NCBI RefSeq assembly: GCF_004331915.1 | Contig: NZ_CP036528.1 | Span: 632,467-696,466 of the forward strand | DNA: 64,000 nt | Source of the DNA: Ureibacillus thermophilus | Lineage (GTDB): Bacteria; Bacillota; Bacilli; Bacillales_A; Planococcaceae | Direction: 5' to 3' | Part shown: in pieces, positions 32,195-40,765 of the stretch | How positions within the stretch are numbered: the stretch's first letter is position 1 | How the letters are laid out: each line of letters begins with the position of its first letter | Notes under the pieces: model-generated | Databases searched by the model: none | What the model saw: the letters and a program-made list of their open reading frames with translations, nothing else | Told to the model about the DNA's origin: nothing | Position numbers and translations under genes: made by a program

Positions 32195-33166
32195 ATGGTA
32201 AATGTCTTTTGGATTCATGGAGGAGCCTGCAATGGAAACACACAATCCTTTTTAAATGCAGATGAACCTACCGTGATTGATTTAGTAACGGACTTTGGCA
32301 TCAATATTCTTTATCATCATTCAGTTTCAATGGAATTTGGAAACCAGGTGAAAGAAATTTTAGACGACATCATTGAAGAACGTACGGAATTAGACATTTT
32401 AGTAGTGGAAGGCACCGTCATTCAAGGTCCGAATGGAACAGGCCGCTTCGATACGTTATTTGAACGCCCTAAAAAAGATTGGATTTATGATTTAGCCCAT
32501 AAAGCCAAATTTGTTGTGGCTATTGGTGATTGTGCATGTTGGGGTGGAATTCCAGCAACAAGCCCGAATCCATCCGAATCAACGGGATTGCAATTCTTTA
32601 AAGATAAACCAGGCGGCTTTTTAACATCAGAGTTCCGTTCCAAAGCAGGTTTGCCGGTAATCAACATTCCAGGCTGCCCTGCCCATCCGGACTGGGTAAC
32701 GCAAATACTTGTAGCGATTGCAACGGGCAGAACTTCTGATATTACACTGGATGAATATCACCGCCCTGAAACATTTTTTAAAACCTTTACGCAAACCGGC
32801 TGTACACGCGTTCAATATTATGAATATAAAGAACCGGTGGAAGAGTTTGGTCAAGGAACGAGAAAAGGCTGCCTCTTTTACGAACAAGGCTGCCGCGGTC
32901 CAATGACTCGTTCATCTTGTAACCGCATTTTATGGAACCGACAATCTTCTAAGACAAGAGCAGGCATGCCGTGCATCGGATGTACAGAGCCGCAATTCCC
33001 ATTCTTTGATCTTGCGCCGGGAACTGTATTTAAAACGCAAAAAATCTTGGGAACAATTCCAAAAGAAGTGCCTACAGGTATGGATTCACTAAGCTATTCA
33101 ACGCATGCTGCCATCGCGCGCACAGTAGCGCCTAAATGGGCAAAAGAAGATATGTTTGTACCGTGA
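32195..33166 (+). CDS. hucS: [NiFe]-hydrogenase small subunit, group 2a (Huc/HupS-like)
   Basis: 323 residues, no Tat signal, hence cytosolic. The electron-relay subunit. At the proximal site Cys12 is present in GGACNGNT, but the second Cys of the classical CxxC is Asn15. The other proximal ligands are Cys113 (GDCACWGG) and Cys161 (IPGCPAHPDW). At the distal site the usual His is Gln200, with Cys203, Cys226 and Cys233 following. Cys242, Cys260 and Cys263 match the medial cluster. These replacements match cyanobacterial HupS and mycobacterial HucS. In Huc all three clusters are [3Fe-4S], linked to oxygen-tolerant uptake of trace H2. The assignment to group 2a is from motifs and neighbours. Confidence 0.9.
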   Translation: MVNVFWIHGGACNGNTQSFLNADEPTVIDLVTDFGINILYHHSVSMEFGNQVKEILDDIIEERTELDILVVEGTVIQGPNGTGRFDTLFERPKKDWIYDLAHKAKFVVAIGDCACWGGIPATSPNPSESTGLQFFKDKPGGFLTSEFRSKAGLPVINIPGCPAHPDWVTQILVAIATGRTSDITLDEYHRPETFFKTFTQTGCTRVQYYEYKEPVEEFGQGTRKGCLFYEQGCRGPMTRSSCNRILWNRQSSKTRAGMPCIGCTEPQFPFFDLAPGTVFKTQKILGTIPKEVPTGMDSLSYSTHAAIARTVAPKWAKEDMFVP

Positions 33167-33203
33167 TAATTGGAAGGGTTGTAAAAATTAAGGAGGGGAG
33201 AAT

Positions 33204-34808
33204 TTGGCACAGCAAACAATTAAGGTACCTTCGTTAGGTCGTGTAGAAGGGGATTTAGACGTCAAAGTAAAAATTGAAGATGGTGTGGTGGTAGATGCTT
33301 GGACAGAAGCGACAATGTTTAGGGGATTCGAAAAAATATTAATTGGAAAAGACCCTCAAGCTGGCCTCATCATGACGCCAAGAATTTGCGGAATTTGCGG
33401 CGGAAGCCACTTGACAAAATCTGCCTATGCGTTGGATACGGCATTTCATACTGAAGTGCCACCAAATGCCACTTTGATAAGAAATATCGCACAAGCGGTG
33501 GAAACACTTCAAAGTATTCCACGATGGTTCTACGCATTGTTTGCCATTGGGTTAACGCATAAAAACTATCAATCTTCTTCCTTATATGAAGAGGTAACGA
33601 GAAGATGGGCACCGTTTGTTGGAGTGAACTATGAAAAAGGAGTCATTCTTTCAGCAAAGCCGGTGGAAATTTATGCAATATTTGGAGGGCAATGGCCACA
33701 TTCCAGCTTTATGATTCCTGGTGGGGTGATGTGTGCTCCAACTTTATCAGATGTGACACGTTCCATCTCCATTTTGGGATATTTCCGGAAAAATTGGCTG
33801 GAAGATGTTTTACTTGGCTGTTCAATGGAAAGATGGCTCCAAAACAAAACTTGGTCCGATGTGCTTGAGTGGTTGGAAGAAAAAGAAGAGCATTATGAAT
33901 CCGATTTAGGATTGTTTATTCGTTACAGCCAAGAAATCGGATTAGATAAATATGGAGCTGGACCAGGCAAATATTTGGCTGCTGGAAGTTTCCCGCATCC
34001 TGAGAAATTTATGCATCCAACAATTGAATCAAGAAATAGTGCATTGATTGCCCGTTCTGGTGTATACGATGGTGAGAATTTCTATGATTTTGACCAAGCC
34101 CGAGTTCGCGAAGATCACACACATTCCTTCTATGAAGGAACGGGTTCATACCATCCATTTGAAGGATTTACAAATCCACTTGATCCAGAAGAAGGGCTAA
34201 AACAAGGAAAATATACGTTTGCAAAAGCTCCACGCTATTTATTGGATAACGGAGAAGAGACGCCGTTAGAAGTTGGACCGCTTGCAAGACAATTGATGGT
34301 TGCTCGGGAAGGCGCGGAAGATTGGCAAGATTATGATCCATTGATTTACAACATTGTAAAAGAAATTGGACCAAGCGTGATGGTTCGCGTGTTAGCTCGA
34401 TTCCATGAAGCACCAAAATATATTCGTTATGTACAAAATTGGTTAAAGCAAATTGACTTGAATGAGAAATTCTATATAAAACCAGGCGAATTAATTGAAG
34501 GAAGAGGTTTTGGAGCAACGGAAGCAGCGCGAGGATTTTTAGCCGATTGGATTCAAGTGAAGGACGGAAAAATTGAAAAGTATCAAATTATTACACCGAC
34601 TGCATGGAATATTGGACCACGTGACCGCTTTGGCCAAAGAGGACCAATCGAAACGGCATTAATCGGCACACCAATTAAAAATCCGGAAGATCCGATCGAG
34701 CTGGCACATATTGCACAAGGCTACGACTCTTGCCTTGTATGTACAGTCCATGCATATGATGCAAAAACGAATAAACAATTAGCAAAGTATCGTGTAACGA
34801 ATTTTTAA
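33204..34808 (+). CDS. hucL: [NiFe]-hydrogenase large subunit, group 2a (Huc/HupL-like)
   Basis: 534 residues from a TTG with AAGGAGGGG upstream. Carries the H2-splitting Ni-Fe site: L1 motif RICGIC (Cys62, Cys65) with GGSH after it, and L2 motif DSCLVCTVH (Cys510, Cys513, His516). The usual Pro of DPCxxC is Ser, as in other group 2 enzymes. An 18-residue tail (from AYDAKTNK) follows His516 and should be removed by the endopeptidase encoded next. Forms a heterodimer with the small subunit and was probably matured by the Hyp proteins of this island. Confidence 0.93.
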   Translation: MAQQTIKVPSLGRVEGDLDVKVKIEDGVVVDAWTEATMFRGFEKILIGKDPQAGLIMTPRICGICGGSHLTKSAYALDTAFHTEVPPNATLIRNIAQAVETLQSIPRWFYALFAIGLTHKNYQSSSLYEEVTRRWAPFVGVNYEKGVILSAKPVEIYAIFGGQWPHSSFMIPGGVMCAPTLSDVTRSISILGYFRKNWLEDVLLGCSMERWLQNKTWSDVLEWLEEKEEHYESDLGLFIRYSQEIGLDKYGAGPGKYLAAGSFPHPEKFMHPTIESRNSALIARSGVYDGENFYDFDQARVREDHTHSFYEGTGSYHPFEGFTNPLDPEEGLKQGKYTFAKAPRYLLDNGEETPLEVGPLARQLMVAREGAEDWQDYDPLIYNIVKEIGPSVMVRVLARFHEAPKYIRYVQNWLKQIDLNEKFYIKPGELIEGRGFGATEAARGFLADWIQVKDGKIEKYQIITPTAWNIGPRDRFGQRGPIETALIGTPIKNPEDPIELAHIAQGYDSCLVCTVHAYDAKTNKQLAKYRVTNF

Positions 34809-34840
34809 AAGTTAGAGATGCATTAAATGCAAACAAAACT

Positions 34841-34873
34841 ATTAGAGGGCACTTTTCTCATAAGCCCTCTAAT
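34841..34873 (+). other. Hairpin between hydrogenase structural and accessory genes
   Basis: ATTAGAGGGC and GCCCTCTAAT form a perfect 10-bp stem with a 13-nt loop, followed by only a weak T-run. It may be a partial terminator or 3' stabiliser that favours the structural genes over the downstream maturation genes. Confidence 0.55.
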
Positions 34874-34907
34874 TTATTCATAAAAGTAATCATTAATGGG
34901 GGACAGC

Positions 34908-35384
34908 ATGATTACAATTATAGGCTGCGGTAATTTGATTCGAAAAGACGATGGAGTTGGTCCGATTTTAATACGAAAATTATGGGATTTAGGTGTTCCT
35001 TCGCATGTGCGCTTAGCGGATGGAGGAACGGCGGGAATGGATGTCGTATTCCAAATCGGAAAAGCTGAAGAATTGATCATTATTGATGCTTGCACAACAG
35101 GAGCTGAACCGGGGACGGTGTTTGAAATACCCGGTGAGGAAGTGGAGGAAACGCCGTTAGAGAATATCAACTTGCATGATTTTCGCTGGAATCATGCCAT
35201 TGCCATGGGAAAATGGCTTTTGAAAAATGACTTTCCAAAAAAAGTAACGGTCTATTTAATTGAAGCTCAGGATTTATCTTACGGTACGGGGCTTTCGCCA
35301 GCAGTGGATGAAAGTGTAAACAAACTAGCCAAAAAAATCATTCGGAAAGTATCAGGTGAAGAAATTGAAGTGTCAAATAACTGA
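34908..35384 (+). CDS. Hydrogenase maturation endopeptidase
   Basis: 158 residues of the HycI/HybD family (M52). Motif GCGNLIRKDDGVGP near the N-terminus provides the first nickel-sensing carboxylate. Asp in IIIDACTTGAEPG and His in NLHDFRWNHA complete the three metal contacts. Cleaves the large-subunit C-terminal tail once nickel is in place. I chose ATG 34908 because GGGGGA precedes it by 4-5 nt; ATG 34896 would add four residues. Overlaps the next gene. Confidence 0.92.
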   Translation: MITIIGCGNLIRKDDGVGPILIRKLWDLGVPSHVRLADGGTAGMDVVFQIGKAEELIIIDACTTGAEPGTVFEIPGEEVEETPLENINLHDFRWNHAIAMGKWLLKNDFPKKVTVYLIEAQDLSYGTGLSPAVDESVNKLAKKIIRKVSGEEIEVSNN

Positions 35385-35652
35385 GAGTGGCTATTTACAT
35401 ATCCCTGCAGAAATTGCACAACAGTATTTTACGACTGGGGCAGTGATCGCCCTTTTGAAAGGAAAAGAACTGCTGATCATGCCAGTGAATTATGTAGGAG
35501 CTGGCGGGTTAATTTTAAAATATCGCAATGCCAAAGGAGACCGTTCTGTATTGCTTTCCGAACTTTTGCCGGAAGATGTGGACTATGGTATGCGTGACGT
35601 CCAGTGGGATGAAGAAGCATTGGCGCTTCGGATACCACTTTATATAACGTAA
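35356..35652 (+). CDS. Small hydrogenase-operon protein of unknown function
   Basis: 98 residues from a GTG overlapping the endopeptidase gene by 29 bases, so translationally coupled. Predicted mostly beta: ESGYLHIPAEIAQQYF, ALLKGKELLIMPV, AGGLILKYRNAKGDR and ALALRIPLYI. No Cys pair or membrane segment. The opening looks faintly like an AbrB-type swapped hairpin. I do not recognise a named family; its position suggests a dedicated role in group 2a hydrogenase maturation or assembly. Confidence 0.75.
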   Translation: MKKLKCQITESGYLHIPAEIAQQYFTTGAVIALLKGKELLIMPVNYVGAGGLILKYRNAKGDRSVLLSELLPEDVDYGMRDVQWDEEALALRIPLYIT

Positions 35653-35795
35653 GATTGCCCGATGTTTTTTGGCATAGAAAATCTTTGAGGGTATGCTCGG
35701 ACAATTTCCCGTCATTGGAACGGGAATACCCGAGATCCCCCCACTTATTGATAAGCGAAATTTTGTAGTGGATTGGATGGAAGGGGAGTGTCAAA

Positions 35796-37007
35796 ATGTT
35801 AAAACGTCAGCCAATTGGTGTATTTCCAGGTACAGCAGGATTCTTTTTATTGCCTCCCATTGATCATGCGGATACCATTATGCCTTCTTTACTGCAAGGT
35901 TTTATGCCAAAACCTTGTCCGAAAGAATGGCAATTTTTTTTAGCTGCAATTGAAGGAGAACCGGTTGAGAGAGTAGAGGAGTTATTGCCTGAAACACCGG
36001 AAGGCCATTTTAATCGATTTATTTTATATCCAGAGAAAGAATATTACGAAAAAGCAAAATCCATGTTGGAAGAAGATTTGCTTTTGCTTTTAGATGCAGT
36101 TGCCTGGCGTTTCAATATGAAGCAAGAACCTCCCTGCTATGAAGACAAAACAGTTGGCGAAATTCGCGCTTTCATTTTAGCAACCCATGCGTATGATGCT
36201 TTTCAACAGAACAACTGGATAAAAGGAATTGAACTATTAGAAGAAGCTGCTCAAGCTGTCCAGGATATTTCACCGATTTTTTCAGCAAGGCTGCTAAGTG
36301 AAGCGGCTTCAACGAAACAATCATTAGGAATGGTAGACAAGCAGTTAATTGAGTTATATAAAACAGCATTAAAACTAATCGAACAATCGCCTTTTGAAGA
36401 TATGCGTGCAGAATTGACTTTTCAGCTAGGAACAGCTTATCAGGAATTAGCAGATGGCAATAAAACCTATTATCAGGAAGCCATCAAATGCTATAACAAA
36501 GCATTAAAAACGTTCAGGAAAGATCAATATCCTGAAAACTACGCCATGATTCATATGAATTTAGCTTTGTCTTATATAGCGATGCCGCCCAATGCCCATA
36601 ATTATCAATTAAAAAATGCAATGGCGATTCAGTCGCTTCGGGAAGCATTGCGTTATCTGGATAAAGAGATCCATAGGGATTTATGGTGCAGTGCAACAAT
36701 TAATTTAGCCAATGCATTGCAATATGCTAAGTCTTCCCACATTGAAGATAACTTATGGGAAGCTGTGGCGCTTTATGAAGATGTGTTAAAAGTGCGCAGG
36801 AAGGAAACAGATCCTCATGGCTATGCACGGCTTGTCGCAAATCAAGGTACAGCCCTCTCTCATCTGGGCGCGTTCTCCAGCGCGGTCCCAAAACTAACCG
36901 AAGCAAAACAAATTTTTAAAGAGCTTGGTGATAAGGAATCTGCAAAAGTTGTGGAGGATATGTTGCAGGAAATCAGGATGAAACAAGAAGAACTTTCCAA
37001 ACAGTAG
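35796..37007 (+). CDS. TPR-repeat protein of the hydrogenase operon
   Basis: 403 residues. The N-terminal part (about 1-130) is unlike TPR. From about residue 130 onward there are helical repeats of TPR type, such as YQEAIKCYNKALKTFRKDQY and LWEAVALYEDVLKVRRKETD, and a final coiled helix. No signal peptide. TPR proteins are found in group 2a and 1h hydrogenase operons of actinobacteria, where they are thought to assist assembly. The client and mechanism are unknown. Spacing of 143 bases from the previous gene, 13 to the next. Confidence 0.8.
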   Translation: MLKRQPIGVFPGTAGFFLLPPIDHADTIMPSLLQGFMPKPCPKEWQFFLAAIEGEPVERVEELLPETPEGHFNRFILYPEKEYYEKAKSMLEEDLLLLLDAVAWRFNMKQEPPCYEDKTVGEIRAFILATHAYDAFQQNNWIKGIELLEEAAQAVQDISPIFSARLLSEAASTKQSLGMVDKQLIELYKTALKLIEQSPFEDMRAELTFQLGTAYQELADGNKTYYQEAIKCYNKALKTFRKDQYPENYAMIHMNLALSYIAMPPNAHNYQLKNAMAIQSLREALRYLDKEIHRDLWCSATINLANALQYAKSSHIEDNLWEAVALYEDVLKVRRKETDPHGYARLVANQGTALSHLGAFSSAVPKLTEAKQIFKELGDKESAKVVEDMLQEIRMKQEELSKQ

Positions 37008-37020
37008 CGGGGGGAAGCTA

Positions 37021-37395
37021 GTGAGCGATTATGAAAAACAATATTTTAATACATTGCTGCAAATAGCAACAGAGCGATTGGTAGAGCGGGCCGTTCAACG
37101 GTCGGAAGGTGCAGAAAAAGCTTTGCGCCTGCTGCGTACAGACCCTTATGGCAACGGGATATGGCTGGATAAATTCATCAATGCTTTTTTTGAGGAATTT
37201 TTACTTGATAATACTGCTGGTTCTTGTTTTATCTTGCAAGCATTATCAAAAAGGCGTTATAACTTAGAATTATTGCCTCAACAAGCGTTAACGGTGGAAG
37301 AAATTATCAAGAAGATGGCAAAAGAAGTGTTTGGGGAGCTGTTAAAACAAAAGGCAGAGGAATTGCTTGAACAGCATGTAGCTTTTGGGGGGTGA
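37021..37395 (+). CDS. Small helical protein of the hydrogenase operon
   Basis: 124 residues from a GTG with GGGGGAAG upstream. All helical with no membrane segment; ends KQKAEELLEQHVAFGG. No family recognised. It is tightly coupled to the NifU-Rieske gene, suggesting a small partner of that protein. Confidence 0.72.
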   Translation: MSDYEKQYFNTLLQIATERLVERAVQRSEGAEKALRLLRTDPYGNGIWLDKFINAFFEEFLLDNTAGSCFILQALSKRRYNLELLPQQALTVEEIIKKMAKEVFGELLKQKAEELLEQHVAFGG

Positions 37396-37400
37396 ACCTT

Positions 37401-38306
37401 TTGAAAACACCATCGAGAAGTGTAGAGGATTTGACAGGGCGGATCGATCAAATTTTAAGAGAGATACGGGACATGGATTTTGCGGACTATCAACTGAAAA
37501 AAATCATGGAGTTAAAAAAAGCCATAGAAGCTTTTCATGAAGATGCCCTAAGAAAGCTAGTCAAAATTGTGCGCTCAACGGATGAAGGAAAAAGGTTGAT
37601 GATGGAGGCGATTGAAGACCCTTCTGTCTATACGATGCTTTTATTGCATGGAATTATTAAACAAAACTTATATACAAAAGTCGCAGCGGTTATGGAAGAG
37701 ATTCGGCCTTATTTAAACTCCCACGGCGGCAATATTGAATTAGAGAAAATAGAAGACAATGTGGTCTATGTACGAATGCAAGGAGCTTGTTCGGGGTGTT
37801 CCTTATCGGCGGTGACATTAAAAAGTGTAGTGGAAGAAGCCATCAAAACTCGGGTTCCGGAAATTGAAAGAGTTGAGATGGTGAACGAGTTATCTCCGGG
37901 CTTTATGCCATTTCATCAACAAGTGGACGAGGGGAGCTTATTAGATTCATGTTGGAGAGAAGGGCCAAATATCAAAGAGCTTCAAGAGAATAAACCCTAT
38001 TACATCTCGATTGATGGCATAGATGTGTTGCTCATTATTATTGATAACAAAGTAATGGCTTACCGAAATCGATGCCCTCATAAAGGAATCCCTTTTTCAC
38101 AAGAGGCAGTTGAGCAAGAAGGAAATATGTTTTTAATCGGGCATGACGAAACGTTTCGCTTTGACTTAACCAATGGGGAATGTATAACTGTCCCATATAT
38201 TCAATTAGAACCGTTTCCTGTCCGAATAGAAAATCAAAAAGTGTGGATTAGAACCGGGAATGGGGGGATTGTAGATGTGCTTAGCGATTCCAGGAAAAAT
38301 CATTGA
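37401..38306 (+). CDS. NifU-like/Rieske-like fusion protein, Rieske site incomplete
   Basis: 301 residues from a TTG 8 nt after a GGGGGG tract; a GTG at 37392 is an alternative. A helical N-terminus (1-90) is followed by a NifU C-terminal domain (about 91-165) with the Fe-S motif GACSGCSLS (Cys130, Cys133). A Rieske-fold domain (about 185-295) comes next. The first Rieske pair CPH (Cys225, His227) is present. In the second, CxxH, the Cys is Leu245 (LIGH, His248), so a classical [2Fe-2S] cluster lacks one ligand. Such fusions sit in Huc-type operons and are thought to move electrons or Fe-S units. Overlaps hypC by 32 bases. Confidence 0.85.
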   Translation: MKTPSRSVEDLTGRIDQILREIRDMDFADYQLKKIMELKKAIEAFHEDALRKLVKIVRSTDEGKRLMMEAIEDPSVYTMLLLHGIIKQNLYTKVAAVMEEIRPYLNSHGGNIELEKIEDNVVYVRMQGACSGCSLSAVTLKSVVEEAIKTRVPEIERVEMVNELSPGFMPFHQQVDEGSLLDSCWREGPNIKELQENKPYYISIDGIDVLLIIIDNKVMAYRNRCPHKGIPFSQEAVEQEGNMFLIGHDETFRFDLTNGECITVPYIQLEPFPVRIENQKVWIRTGNGGIVDVLSDSRKNH

Positions 38307-38538
38307 GCTTTTGGATGACAATTTGGCGATGATTGACGTTTCAGGTGTTAGACGTAAAGTCAACATCAGTTTAATCAAACACGAAAATGTACAAGTAGAT
38401 GACTGGGTGTTAATCCACGTCGGATTTGCAATGAATAAAATCAGTGAAGAACAAGCGAAAGAGCAATTACAGCTGTTAGCGGAAATTGGAGAAGAACAGG
38501 AAGCGTTAGCAGAAGTGAAAGGCTATCAATTTGAATAA
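38275..38538 (+). CDS. hypC: Hydrogenase assembly chaperone HypC
   Basis: 87 residues, MCLAIPGKIIE. The essential Cys2 (exposed after Met removal) binds the Fe(CN)2CO precursor with HypD and hands it to the large subunit. Starts inside the previous gene, so translation is coupled. Slightly longer acidic C-terminus than the shortest HypC proteins. Confidence 0.95.
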   Translation: MCLAIPGKIIELLDDNLAMIDVSGVRRKVNISLIKHENVQVDDWVLIHVGFAMNKISEEQAKEQLQLLAEIGEEQEALAEVKGYQFE

Positions 38539-38561
38539 GTGGATATGATTGGGGGATAAAC

Positions 38562-39677
38562 ATGAAAATGCGATTTGTGGATGAATTTCGCAATCCTGAA
38601 CTCATCCGAAAAACTTTAGATGAAATTGAGCGAATCATCGAGCCGGATGACCATTTCCGTATTATGGAAGCATGCGGGGGGCATACCTATTCCATTTTCC
38701 ATTTCGGTTTACAAGAATTATTGCCGAAAAATATTGAGTTTATACATGGACCAGGTTGTCCTGTTTGTGTTCTTCCTCCAGGTCGTGTGGATGAAGGATT
38801 GGAGATTGCATCCAAAAATTCGGATGTGATTTTTACAGCTTTTGGGGATGTGATGCGAGTGCCCGGAAAAAAAGGCTCGCCTTTAAACTACAAAGCGATG
38901 GGTACAGATGTGCGGATGATTTATTCGCCTCTTGATGCATTAAACATTGCCATAAAAAATCCAGATAAAAAAATAATATTATTCGCAATCGGTTTTGAAA
39001 CGACGGCGCCTTCTACGGCCATTACGGTGTTAAAGGCAAAAGAATTGGATATCGACAACTTTTTCGTCTATTCCAACCATGTAAAAATCGTACCGGTTTT
39101 AAAATCCATATTAGATCAGCCCAATATGAGGATTGATGGTTTTATAGGACCGGGGCATGCATCAGTCGTCATTGGCGCCCACCCTTATGAAATTATTGCA
39201 AAAGAATATAAGAAGCCGGTTGTGATTTCTGGATTTGAACCGTTGGATTTATTACAGTCCATTTTAATGTTAATCAAACAATTGAAAAACGGGGAATCCA
39301 AAGTGGAAATTCAATATAAGCGGGTTGTGATGGAAGGAGGCAATGTTTCTGCGCTCGAAATCATAGATCAAGTGTTTGAAGACCGTCCAGCATTCGAATG
39401 GCGCGGATTAGGCGCGATTCAAAATTCTGCATTGAAGCTAAAGCCAGAATTTGCGAAATGGGACGCAGAAGTGCAATTTAATGTTGAAAAAATCACGATT
39501 GAAGAAAATAAAGATGCCCAATGCGGCGAGGTGTTAAAAGGAATGCTCAAGCCAAATCAATGCAAATTGTTTGGAAAAGTATGCACGCCAGACAATCCTG
39601 TCGGCGCTCTCATGGTTTCTTCTGAAGGGGCGTGTGCAACTTATTACAATCATCTCTATTCAACCATGAGCTTATAA
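38562..39677 (+). CDS. hypD: Hydrogenase Fe-cofactor scaffold HypD
   Basis: 371 residues. Conserved motifs CGGHT, GPGCPVC, GFETTAPSTA and the C-terminal Cys-rich [4Fe-4S] region (CGEVLKGMLKPNQC, then FGKVC). Assembles the Fe(CN)2CO moiety with HypC, E and F. Complete. Confidence 0.96.
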   Translation: MKMRFVDEFRNPELIRKTLDEIERIIEPDDHFRIMEACGGHTYSIFHFGLQELLPKNIEFIHGPGCPVCVLPPGRVDEGLEIASKNSDVIFTAFGDVMRVPGKKGSPLNYKAMGTDVRMIYSPLDALNIAIKNPDKKIILFAIGFETTAPSTAITVLKAKELDIDNFFVYSNHVKIVPVLKSILDQPNMRIDGFIGPGHASVVIGAHPYEIIAKEYKKPVVISGFEPLDLLQSILMLIKQLKNGESKVEIQYKRVVMEGGNVSALEIIDQVFEDRPAFEWRGLGAIQNSALKLKPEFAKWDAEVQFNVEKITIEENKDAQCGEVLKGMLKPNQCKLFGKVCTPDNPVGALMVSSEGACATYYNHLYSTMSL

Positions 39678-39707
39678 CATTTTATCAAGGAAAAAGGAGT
39701 CGTTGCC

Positions 39708-40733
39708 ATGCTGAAAGAGAAAATCGCATTTAGAGAACCAACCATTCAACTAGCCCATGGAGCCGGCGGGAAGGCAAGCAGGAGGTTAATTGAGGGACTA
39801 TTAGCGCCATATTTAAATGTTAGTGAATTAAATGATGCGGCCTATGTCCAAATCGATCAAGCCCAAATTGCTTTTACAGCAGATAGTTTTGTAGTGAATC
39901 CATTGAGATTTCCAGGAGGTTCCATTGGAGAGCTAGCAATCAATGGAACGGTAAATGATCTTGCAATGGGCGGTGCGAAACCACTGGCAATTGTGACAAC
40001 TTTCATCATCGAAGCGGGTCTGGAAACAGAAATATTGGAAGCTGAAATAAAAGCCATGCATGAAGCGGCGGAAAAAGCAAATGTGGCCATTGTAGGCGGC
40101 GATACAAAAGTGGTCGAACATCAAAAAGCGGACAAGCTGTTTATTACAACAGCAGGCATTGGTTTGGCGGATCCAAGAGTCAATTTATCAGCAGGCAGGG
40201 TGAAGCAAGGAGACAAAATCATTCTCTCAGGGCCTATTGGAGATCATGGCATCACCATTCTCTTTGCCCGGGGAGAACTTGACTTAGAGGCAGATATCAA
40301 ATCAGATACCCGTGCAGTTTGGCCCTTTGTTTCGAAACTGATTGATGCTGCAGCACCGGGATTAAAATGGATGCGAGATCCAACCCGTGGAGGAATGGCG
40401 ACGGCTTTAAATGAACTAGCAAGAGATGCAAAAGTGGCAATCATGCTTGAAGAAGAAGCCATCCAAGTGAATCCAGAAGTTCGCGGCGCTTGTGAAATAC
40501 TAGGTCTTGATCCTATGCATATTGCAAACGAAGGACAATTCATTGCTGTTGTTAGTGAGGAATATGCCGATGCCGCATTAAAAGCCATTCAACAAGTTCC
40601 AGGTGGAGAACAGGCAGCCATCATTGGAGAAGTGTTTGAAAGCGACCGCCATATTGTCCTTTCCCGCTCTTCCTATGGAGGAACGCGTGCGATTGATATG
40701 TTAGTCGGTGATCCGCTCCCACGGATATGTTAG
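39708..40733 (+). CDS. hypE: Carbamoyl dehydratase HypE
   Basis: 341 residues of the PurM-like ATPase family. Ends in PRIC, the C-terminal Cys that HypF carbamoylates and HypE dehydrates to thiocyanate to supply the CN ligands. ATP-binding motifs AADSFVVNP-like TADSFVVNPLRFPGGSIGEL and DPTRGGMAT are present. RBS AAAGGAG. Confidence 0.96.
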   Translation: MLKEKIAFREPTIQLAHGAGGKASRRLIEGLLAPYLNVSELNDAAYVQIDQAQIAFTADSFVVNPLRFPGGSIGELAINGTVNDLAMGGAKPLAIVTTFIIEAGLETEILEAEIKAMHEAAEKANVAIVGGDTKVVEHQKADKLFITTAGIGLADPRVNLSAGRVKQGDKIILSGPIGDHGITILFARGELDLEADIKSDTRAVWPFVSKLIDAAAPGLKWMRDPTRGGMATALNELARDAKVAIMLEEEAIQVNPEVRGACEILGLDPMHIANEGQFIAVVSEEYADAALKAIQQVPGGEQAAIIGEVFESDRHIVLSRSSYGGTRAIDMLVGDPLPRIC

Positions 40734-40765
40734 CAATCTTTAACCCTAGAAAGAGAGGAATAAAA

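Noticed and set aside
35653..35795. Possible extra small gene between the 98-aa and TPR genes
   Set aside because: No frame has a start with a ribosome binding site; the spacer shows only the TPR gene's GGGGAG site.
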